Assembly: GCF_000237925.1 (NCBI RefSeq) | Contig: NW_017386079.1 | Span: 310,001-374,000, forward strand | Source: Schistosoma mansoni | Lineage: Eukaryota; Platyhelminthes; Trematoda; Strigeidida; Schistosomatidae | DNA: 64,000 nucleotides | Direction of reading: 5' to 3' | In this document: piece after piece, positions 20,596-32,500 of the stretch | Numbering within the stretch: position 1 is the first letter of the stretch | Layout: the number at the start of each line of letters is the position of its first letter | Translations under genes and position numbers: made by a program | The notes under the pieces: model-generated | Databases searched by the model: none | The model's input: the letters and a program-made list of their open reading frames with translations, nothing else | Told to the model about the DNA's origin: nothing

Positions 20596-23500
20596 TTAAA
20601 CGTTAGCTGATAATACTTTAGGAGTTGCAGCATTATATAATGATGATAATTCTTTGATATCAGGTACTTGACCTATAGCATATAACAATTGATAGAATAA
20701 ACCTTGAATCCATATATTGAATGTTTCATATCTATGGGATGAAACAAAGTGAAAAGAGATAGAAATTAGTAATAATAACAACATAGATTATAGATAGTGA
20801 ACTAGCCGATCACTGGTACTAACTGAATTGTATCTATCTATGTTAGAACAGTCAATAATAAATCGTAATCATAGCTTTATTCAACATGTTCAGTATAATA
20901 TGGAATTTTTGGCATTACAATAAGTTTCCCTTAAGGCCAGACTATAATTTATGGACGACCTTTGAACGGATTTTAAGTGACCTTGAGAAACTTCAGTCAA
21001 TCAAAAGACAGTCAGTATAGAGTAGGAATATATTATACAAAACCAAAATATTAGAATGATTACACTTCTTTAACATCGTTTGAAAACTTTTCAAGGTCAG
21101 AAAGAGACTCTTTGGTTTTGAAATCGTAATGCATACGGTACAGGAACTCATCTATATAACTCCATAATTAGCCGGCGTCTAGAGCCATAATAAGGTTTCA
21201 CAACGTCTAGCAGTCATTTGAACGGCGCAATCACAAATAAAAGAACTTATCAGTTGTAGTCGCTAAACTGTGAAATCCTCACTGAAATCCGTTATGAATC
21301 GATGGTACGTGAGCATCGGGTATTGGAACAGGCGCCATGACCTTGAAACCGCTCACTCGCTTCTGAATAGCTCATTCAAAAATTATAATCTCGACGATCC
21401 CTTTTTTATCACCTTTTGGCAGTATAAAAGATGTGCTAGATACGATATTGTAGAACTTTTTGTACTTTTGTCATATACAAGGAGGAAGATGTGAATGATT
21501 AATCTTTGGTAAAATAACACTTGACAGTAGTTTGCAAGATTTTAAATGTCTATCCACAACCTTGTTCGTAATGACATTAAAATATTAACCATATACTTTA
21601 TTAATTACTTTTATCACTCTCTTTATGCCATAGCGAAATCTTTTCAAAAATCAAAGAGATAATAATAAGAAACAGTGAGGAAGAACAAGTAAAATACAAG
21701 AATTTACAGGTCGTAAAAGTGAATATTAAATGGTCAGTCAGTCACAACGTAGAACTTCGTACGTACGTATGTACATCAGTTCGAGTTGTCATACCACATT
21801 AGCACAGAGATCCAGTTGTCGATTCAAATCCCATAGTAGTAGAAGTAGTAAGAGTATAAGCATTAATGTGAAAGATTAGGGTTTGAAGATGTTATTGAAT
21901 AAGTATAATCCAGAGAAATAAATTTGGAAAGAGAAAAAATATAGAGACATGAAGAATTCCGAAGATTAGAATTTGGTAGAACATAAAGAGTGGTTTCACT
22001 TTCGCCATTGCAAACGATTTTGAGCCATGTCATTCAAGGTCTCTAACCGTCGATTGCTATCATTTCGCCGATCCCAACCAGGTAGTCTACACCTACCAAT
22101 ATGGCTCAGTCCAATTGTACTAAAAATATGTACCCTCAGTATGTAATAAATCAGACAAAAACCTTTCTTACATATTAATAAAATATGAGATCAGAAGAAA
22201 AATTTGCATTGAAAGAAATATCATTTGAAGGAATCTCCCACAATATAAACTTCGATCTCAGACTCAAGTTAAAAGTTCAGTTTTTGGAATGATTAAGTTG
22301 TTGAGGATACTAGATCCCCAGAAATCACTTGCGAAACTTTTTATTTTTGCTTTCAGTTTGTATTTCCCACTTGGAAGGACCCTAAATATCATTGGTTCGC
22401 CACCTCTTTCAATATGCTATTTTGTGACGTTTCGAAAGGACCTTTTTATGCTATATATATATATGCATGCTTGAGTTGTGTGCTTGATTGTTCGTGCTTC
22501 TGACTTCTTGTGGAATATACCTTCCCCTCACCTGAACATGGCCTTTTTCTAGTTAACAGCGCTGTCATTGTGTCGCTGATCCTTAGTTCCGTTAGCCGAT
22601 TTTAGGTGATCTGGTAACTTCTTCAAACATAGCATAAATGTTGAAAGAAAAAAATAGACCATCGTACAATGAGTGACAAGAACTAATTCATCTGAAGGGG
22701 ATTTTGAGACAAAGAAACTGAAGTGCATAAAATAAGGTCATCCGTATATTTAACAAGTATTTTTCGTAGATGGTAGACCATGCGAAAATTGAAAAAGGAA
22801 GGAGAGAAAGAGCAGTTCCTTTTGACATACAAGTACTTTCCGCAAAGTACAGTACGTCCTCCTCCAGAAAATTGAGAACAAAGCCAATTGATTATACAGC
22901 TCTCGGTGTCAATTCTGGCAAAGTTGTTTAATAATACTGATCTTGGAATAGAATCAAGGCAGACTTATGGTCTAGGAATGTGCATCATTAGCTTACAAGA
23001 AATAAGTTCAATCCTTGTACATGGTAAATGAATTTGTAAGTAACTAATAAGTCATCGTCTTCCCATTTCATGCTAGATATAAAATGAAAGACTGTGAACA
23101 GTCAGTTTAATATAAAAACAACGGACCCTATTTGTTGGGTCGGCTTCCGGAGAACTTCAACGGAGCCTCCAGAGGCCCAAAAGCAGCCGAAGAGCCCTAG
23201 CCAATCAGAGTATGACGGAACATTCTAGAATTTCAACGTGGCGTGCTACTATTGGTTGGTAGAATAATATGTCGTTAACGGATTGGCTGAAATATGATGT
23301 TGATTTAACAGACGCTAACATCTATAAATACCCATGATTTTCTGTACAAGAACGAACCTTGGAGTAAAGTATTTTTCTCTCATACTTGCGTCTTCTCTCT
23401 GGTGTTCAAGTCGCTGAGTAGTTCTAGTCTGTGGGTTACCAGAATAGCTTAGGAAAACGAATATAACGTTCAATCGACAAGACATCACTATTTAACATAC

Positions 23501-26500
23501 TTGGCTTATGCTTCCCGAAAGTAATCTTAAGTTATAACATAACATGCATGATCTCGAATCATTTACACGAAATCACATAATAGGTAATCATGTGGCATAA
23601 TAATAACAATAATCTACGACCACAGGATAACATAAAAAGTAGATTGAAGAACAACTCATAAATATAAAAGAAACATACTTTAATTTCCAGTGATATCTTT
23701 GAAGTGTTATATTCACTCTTAATCTATCAATCCATGACAGAGGAATTAACTTTCCAGAATATGATGTTGTAATTCTACTACCAAGAATAGCACTATCTAT
23801 CATTAAAGAGTGACGATCAATTGGATCACCATGAGAACGACATATAGAACGAATAAGATTTAAATTTCTACAATTAATAATTGAACAATAAAAACTGTAT
23901 CAATGCACTCAACTATATGAAAGCTATTACTAAGCAACTATTAGTGATGTAATTCAATTTGAAACGGTTCGAATTACCCCGTTAATCATATTTTTGATTG
24001 AAATTTAATTAGTCTTAGTTGGTATATGGGCATCCTGCAAAAGTTGATATTGAACAGCAACATTCTATCAATATCAAGGATATCCATATACCAACTAAGA
24101 TTGATCAAACTTCAGTCAAAAATATTAACAACGGGATCATTCAAACCATTTGAAATTAAATTAGATTTCATATCCGTTTGAAAAGTGAGTAACTATCTGG
24201 ATTCAGTAGATATGTAGATAATACGATGGCGGTCGAAACAAACAGTACTGGGTTTGAGTCCCGAAGTGAACATTACCTCTGGGATGCAGGTACATCCAGC
24301 CGACGAGTCCTAAATAGGACAGAACGCGCGTCCTGGATCCTATTGCTAGCCACATTTGATCTATTTCCATTCTAACTATAGTGATGATTAACTTTTAATT
24401 TAGTTATAGTAAGTATGATGCTTGAAATCGATAAAGATTTTGAGTCAGCACTTGAATTCGAAATAGCGGTTAAACAATAAGTGTAAATACATAAACTACA
24501 TAATCTAATCTCCCAGTTAAGTGTTGTGCCTCACAGTTAAGTGACAATGAATGACCATCGTAATATTATCATGATACACTTAATCCTTATGCTTGTTATA
24601 TATATTCTGTCATAGCTTGAGATATCATGATTGTGGAGTAGTAACTGATGACAATTAAGTATTTGCCATGAGAATGACTTTCCGCCACTTTGAGGTAGTT
24701 TTAATGAAAGTTAGATGAATGATTCTGTGGATCGAACCGAAGTTAATGCAATATCAAAAGTAAAAGATTTGTCCACAACTATGTAGAAAGCCAGCTTAGT
24801 GATGAAGATATTACACACTTAACCGCTAAATCGCAGGTTTGAGTCCCGCCCCGCCAACTTCTGTTCGGGTAACTGGGTAAATATAAGTAACCTTGACACA
24901 AAGAGTATAACTTAAAGCCGGATACATGAATCTGTGTACTTAGTAAATAAGTAATATCATCAATGTGAAGTCGTGACAATAGTCTGTTTGGTTGTGTCTA
25001 TGACTGTGGTAGGACTTTCGCTAAATATTCAAATAATTAACTATAAATAATATGGAATAAACTGGTCGACCAAACTTATTAAAAAAATTATATACTCCAC
25101 ATTGAACATTCTTCTAATTATTTCACCTTGATATGAAAAACTTACCTAATAAACAGAAGCATTGGACGTGGCATCTGTTCAAGAACTGACATGACTCGAT
25201 CAAAATGTTCGATTGCAGTAGCTCGTATATAAGCCTTATCAGCTTCCGAAAGTTGAGATGGTAACCTGAAGGTTCGACGACGCCATGGTCTTTGTAGAAT
25301 AACTTCTCCGAAAGTAGACCAATCTAAGTAGAGTAGTAAAAAGTGAGCTTATTAGCCAGAAACAATTTATCAACTCTAAAAAAATTTGAATGTAATGGAA
25401 GTAAATTAGTTGTCTATGGGTCAAACAATAGAGCTTTTCATCCATATATCCAAAAGTTAGGACAGGAGATCAATACTTGTATCTTTAAACATATACGATT
25501 CTAACGAACTTAATCCAATATAACATTGAGATCAAGATAATGAACATAATTTAAAAGGTTTCAACACAACTCCGTAGCTAGGAGCTATCTTAAGTGCTTA
25601 ATTTTGAGCTACACTTATTGTGTAGATGGGGGCTGAATCAGTCAACTATTTTCCTCACACCAAATAACTGAGTTCTTAAACTATTGATACACATATCTTT
25701 GAAACTATAGTATCCACAATCTAATTTTCAATTACACCAGTTAACTTTGGTCACTTAATTAATTACTTACGCATATTATTCTTGTGAGAGTAACTTTACC
25801 GGTCTTCACTTGGAATCGATCTGTCAGCTGTTTTTCGTGCACGACTTTGCAGCGAAGTCGTCTTACAAATTCAGTATGGCAGTGACAACCTTCTCAGGTA
25901 CATCATAACACAGAAGAAGGTTTCATAAGGTTTTCCTATCCACGCTCCCAGATGCTTTCTCATAGTCAGGGAATTCGATGTATAGTGACGACCTCCATTC
26001 AAGTGATTGTTAAACAATGATCCGTAGTGTCGAGACTTGGTCGGTACATTAGTTAACGTTGGTAGTATACAAGTAAACACAATATGCACAATCACCTAAT
26101 TACTGAGTAGTGGACAGCATCACATTTATCTAGTCCTTCAATGCTAATTAGGATCGAAAGATTAGACAATGTAAAGGTTATTATTCAGTGGTCAACCAAT
26201 TATAAATACTCCAGTCCTGCAAAGGAGGTCAGTTTCAGCCTGAGTAGCTTAGTGGTAACATCTCAGATTGCCAAGCTGAGTGACGCGGGACTGATGTTAC
26301 CAGGGAGCACCAGTTCCCTCAGGATTACAAACACACCTTGTTGGCAACTCCCGAATAGCACGAAACCTAAGTTAAGGGTTTCCTAATGACTACCTTCAAC
26401 CACCTAACAAATAGGATAAAAAGTAAATAAAGGAATTAACAACAATTTACACTACAACACTTTCAATAATCCAATATAAATTAAAATGAATTTGAAAGGA

Positions 26501-29500
26501 ATTAAATTAGGAATATTTTTACCTTCAACGCCCAGAAATGAGGAAGCCTCTTTCATTGTTGATTCATTAGAGTCTAATATAGCTTGATACATTCTACACA
26601 GAGCTTTACGCTTATCACACGGTAATGTATCATATAGACCATGATCTAAAAGTACTAACTGAATTTCAGTAGTATTTCGACTTGTATTTGGATATGTAAA
26701 TAGTTTACGGTTAGGATTTTTTAATTTCTGTGCAATACTAATAGGAAAATAACACAAAAATCCAATCCATAATATTGCATTAGATATGATGTATGGTATA
26801 CAGTGAATTGATGATTTAATTTTCTGGAAAACATTTAATTTAATCTGAGGTTTACGTCGTACCAACAAATTGCCTGGATGAGGATCAGCATGTACAAAAC
26901 CGGTACAAAATACTTGATGACCAAATGCACGTATCAACAGACTATCTAATTCAGCTAAAGAGAAACCAGCATCACGTAGAGCAGATACCTGAATAGAATA
27001 AAGAAACCATATCAAAAAATTATCACTTATCTTTGTTTATAAATGAATGAAACAAAAATGAAGTGATCAGTGAAGCTTAAATATGTCGAATGTGAGGCAG
27101 TTACTCATCAATAATATTAGAAAATGATTTTACGATATAGCGAATTGGTCAAAGCTTAAACTACAGGATACCAATTTATTTGATCTGAAAGTTAAGAGTT
27201 CGCAGTAAGATTTGAAGGTTATGGGTTCTGTCCCCGATGACGGTGTAAGCGCTCACCATTTACATACTTCATGTTAGGATGAAATGGCTATTCAGCGCTT
27301 CTTGGCTTTTAACGGTTGTTTAACTAAGGTCATTTCGTGATGTACACTATAAACCAGACAAGTTGGGCGATATCTCAATGATGAGTGAGACACTCTAAAA
27401 CTAAATAGATGGGGTAGGGTTAAGACTTGTGTCTCACTGGTTGAACGTCGTGTGTTTTGACCATAGAGCAATCTATCCCATCATAAATGTTCAGGAATAA
27501 CCTTGATACAAGTGAATGGTTATGCAATTTTGAATATAATCTTCACTTTGCTATTATCATATTATTTTAACTGATTCATTTTTTTAATAATGTTATTTTA
27601 CTCTTCAACAAGCACTTGACTTGAGTGGACCCAACTCATGAATCATGAAGTGGGATTATTTAAAATTTAAGATACCGAATCGATACATGTAGATGGATGC
27701 AGTCAAATAATGACAGCGGCATATCAGTAAAATATTACTGCTACTACTATGTACATAAGATATCAGAGATGGCTTTCAATCTGGATCCATTTTCCTCCAA
27801 TGTTACAAATTATGTTTGGTATTCTTTCATGGTTTCTGATCTGTTAACAAAACAGTTTGAAATGTCTTAACTATTTTGGTAAGTATTCTGTACCCGAGAT
27901 TACTTTTGTGGAATCACATTTATAAACTTCCTCACTTAATGACAGTTTTGTATAACGCAGAAGCTAGAAATTACAATCTAAACAAATGAAATGCTACGGT
28001 GTTCAATAGATCACAATACTACTCACTTGATTAATTTTAATACCATCGATGAATTCAGCAGTAAGAACACGTTTACTAGTAAGTTTCCGATCAACCCAAG
28101 GTACATGGACAGAGCCATTTTTATCTAAAGTTCCAAGATCTGATAAATCGATAGAACATTGAACAGAATTGTCTGCTTCATTTTCAAAATCAAGTTCTTT
28201 GGCTAATGTTTCCTTTAAAAAAAATAATGAACGAACAGGTGAGACGATTTTGTAAAAAATTAAGAAACTCTGTAGATAAACATGAAGTATACTCCTGAGA
28301 CAATCAGGATGTAGGAAGAGACTTCAAGGTCATGGCGTCCATATATCAATCTAGAATGACGTTTATACCACCACATAAGACCAGAGTGTTGACCATGCAT
28401 CATCTGACGACCAAGTTTTGGTAAACATTATTACATAACTACAAGACGTCTGACTGCCGAAGAGAATATTCATATGTGGATGCGAAGATGAAATGACGGT
28501 GTATGAGTGTACAGAAATACGAGACGAAGCGACGATTCTCTCTAATGTTTGTTCAGGTTAGATGTTGTGTTAAGAGCTAGGGATGGCGTAAGAAGTTTAG
28601 CTTACTGCTATGATTAGAAGTGAGTTAATATTAGGGTTAGAACTAGGATTTAGAAGTAGGGCATATTATTAGAATTAGAAGTCCGGGTATGTATAGACTA
28701 GCCCTTAATGTTGACAATCAAGCTAGATCCTAACTGGAAACTCTATAGCCAACTTGAAAAAAGCTTATTGATCAAGTAGAAACAAAACATATATTTCATA
28801 TTATAATTCATCCATTAGCATTTATTGCTCTCTGATTGGTCAACACGGGTCAGAATCTCAAGTAAACCGCTCTTCTTAAAAAAAAACAAGTGTTTAACAA
28901 GTGGTAAATGCGATCAAAAATGACATTTGAACTCTTTGTTTTACTTTTAAAAAACTAGCGAAAAACACAATGCACCAAAATGACTGTTATTATTCCTATT
29001 TTCTGCAGGATTGCCTAACTTTCTGATTATTTGAACTTTACCCTTTGGATGCATGTGACATTCCTCAACGAGATATGCATGCTTCAATTTAAAATCATAA
29101 TAAACTATTTTGGAGTAGTGGATTAGCAATTGAAATATTAGATAACCAACAATGGGATAACCGATTCGAAACCTATTTCATGTACTTTGATCATGGCAGA
29201 CGCCGTATAGTGAAATAAGCTCTTGCTTTTTATTTTATTTATTTATTTAAACACATAAATATTGGTACAAGGAAGCACCAGATACATATGCGCCGCACAA
29301 ATCTCATTCGACTTGTGTGAGGGCTGTGATACTGCCCAGGTGCCCAAACTGAAGCAGGTGGTTTTCTTAAGGGGCCACACCCCGAGCCTTTCACCTAAAG
29401 GGCTGATCCACAAGGCAGTAGGGCATCGTAAGGAGATGAAGTCCCATGGTAGTCGGTGACCAGAGATTGATTCATACGCCATTTGTTCCCTCAGGATACT

Positions 29501-32500
29501 GGAACCCATGTGGACCATTGGTTTGGAATGAGGGTTTCCCAACTCCCCTAGGTGGACTCGCCGTGTCCACCAACCCACTTAAAATGCCGGACATTCGCTT
29601 TTCGTAAACAACACCCCTGCCACGAGAACGCAGTGAACAGGACAAGCTCTTACACAAATATGTGGCCTAAAGCTTGGTACATGAAATTATACTTGGTTAC
29701 TGATTTGCACTACATTAAATTGCACACTTTTAACAATATATATACACTAATCTTGATATGGTTGAAAACAAAATAATGAAACGTAATGAATGCACCAAAT
29801 TTTATACCAGTTATATGATACTTTTTTTTCCTTTACTTCTACAGATTTACAAGTCACTTCATTCAACTAAAATATTTTACACGACCAATTAGTGTGAATA
29901 GTTAAATGTACATTTGGTGTCATTATGCTCTGTTTTCTTTACATTTGTTAAACATCCAAAAAAATTTGTCCAACCAAGAGGAAATTAACAAGAAGTGATA
30001 TTTACTTTTACAAGCCCTTACATGGAATCCTGAAGGTCAAAGGAGAAGAGGAAGACCAAAGAACACATTACGCCGAGAAATAGAGACAGACATGAGAAGA
30101 ATGAACAAAAACTGGATAGAACTAGAAAAGAAGGCTCAGGACAGAGTGGGTTGGAGAATGCTGGTCGGCGGCCTATGCTCCATTGGGAGTAACAGGCGTA
30201 AGTAAAGTAAGTAAAAGATATTTACTTTTCAGTAAAAACGGGCGTTATGGAATTCGAGCTATGAATGCTACTGGTAAATATACACTGCAATTATTAGTCT
30301 CATAATTTGTATGTTAAATTACGTATTAATTAAGTGTTGAGTGTTATTACCATTTTCCCTGATCAGCTTATGAAAAAGTATATTTGTCAAACACTAAAGT
30401 TATGAGTTTTAATCCTTAGATGTAGCTAACACTGCAAAACGACTCATTTTAATCAATGATAAAAACTTACACGCATATCTTGTAAAACCCAAGCAAATCC
30501 AAAATTAGGATGCATTTTTTCAACTAATTTTAAAAGTAACTCAAGAGTTGCCATGTCACCATCAAATCGATCACGTAAATCTTCATACTGAACCTTCACT
30601 GCAACTTCTTCACCATAATGTGTAACAGCACGGTGTACTTGAGCTAAACTAGCTGCAGCCAATGGTTTATATTCAAAGCTGGCAAACAGTTCAGTAGGTG
30701 GCTTGCCAAAATCTTCCATAAATATACGATGTATCTGTGAGTGAAAATGAGTTAATCAGATTTCTAAATACTACTATGAACGATATAGTCACTTAGCACA
30801 TAAAATTATTGAAACGGAGTGAATAGAAAGTTACTGTCATCAATTGTTAAAAGGTACAGAGCAATTATACAGGACAGGTAGAAAGAAGCGCCTAGCTTTA
30901 TATTTCTCATTTACTTTAAGGTTTCTGCTACAAACTTATACTGCTGAAATATAGACACGAAAAGATAACTGGTTATATACATGCACCTTATAAATTCAGA
31001 GGTACTGAAAGCAATCTCATATCTGAGACTCTATTATTTTTATTCTAGATGAGCTGATTTATTCTTCAACAGTTAGAAGAATTCGGTAATACAGAAACAA
31101 AGAAATTTTCTTGTGAACTCTCAAATGATTATCCCCAAATGGCTAAAAATCTGATAAAGAATTTCCCCAGATAGAGTGATCACGCTTAACAAAATATATG
31201 GGAGATGACCAAGAAACAATTAACTGAACGTTTAAAAAACTTGTATCGAATGTAAGCAATTAATGTCCTAGAAAATTACAGAAACGTATTATTCTCACTG
31301 CAGTAATTGAAGCACGATTCCTAGTCGGAAAAATTTTGATCAGTGAAGAATGGAAGATGGATAATTTAGTTTATTCAGAAGCACAAAAATGAATGCAAAA
31401 TAAACTAAGTAGTTTATCTCTAAATCGAGACCAATATACGGGAATAAAAGCTAATCAGTTCTGTGCTTGAATGCATTTAGCCATGAGATTTTGTTACAAA
31501 GAGCTCAGTAAGTATGTTACAAATCTAGCATATACTAATTAAAATCTACATTTTACTTTGCAAAATAAAGTTTTCCTAACACATCAAATAATTCTGTCAG
31601 ACAACTTAGCCATTTCGATCAATATCCGTTAATCGGACGAAACATATTACCGAATTTAATACAACACGTAGATAAAGTAACACTAGACAAAAACAAATAA
31701 AATCATGTCCTTTTAAATTCCCCGCATCGAGACAGCGAATATATGAAATTAGGATTCCCGAGGTAAGAGAATGACACTTTCCATTTTTGGGGAAGCGATG
31801 AAGTGAATACTGTCACAGTAAATATCCGTATCCTAATAGTCTTGAAAGCTAGGTTAAGCGTAAGAGAACACTATTACATTGAAACTTCACGATTTTGAAT
31901 TATCGGCTCCGATCCTAAGTGCCATCATCCAACTAAATTCACTAAGTTACAAGGTTATAGGAGTTCTCCTGGAATTTGTTTTGTTTCTTTAAACGGTGTG
32001 AAATTACCAGTGTGAATTCCTTCAAAGTCCTTATCTCCCGTACATATTTAAAATGCTATTGTACTAGTTTGTGATGCATCTTGATGACCCCGTAGTATGA
32101 AGATTATGATAACATACTGATGACATCTAACACAAAATCTCGAAATCGAGATGAAGTTGTAAAACATCAAGTGATGATATTCCATCTTACTTTTAACTTA
32201 AGGCCTCATCGTATGAACTGATCTAGTTTTAGTCCCAGCAATGTAGTAGGTACTATTTTACAGATAGAATTCAATGGAGTCAAATATAACTTAGTCAATC
32301 GGTTATACGCAACGTAGAACCTGATACATGTGTAACCATTTGAAAGGTCACATAGAATATGGCAAGTCGCCCGTCATGTAAAAGATGACAATCCTAAAAT
32401 CAGTAAATAGTCCTAAAGCATGTATACAAGAGCATCAGAAATGAAGAAACACAAAGTTAGAGCTGGTAATGTGGGAGTAAGTTTTTGTTTCTGTTTATTT

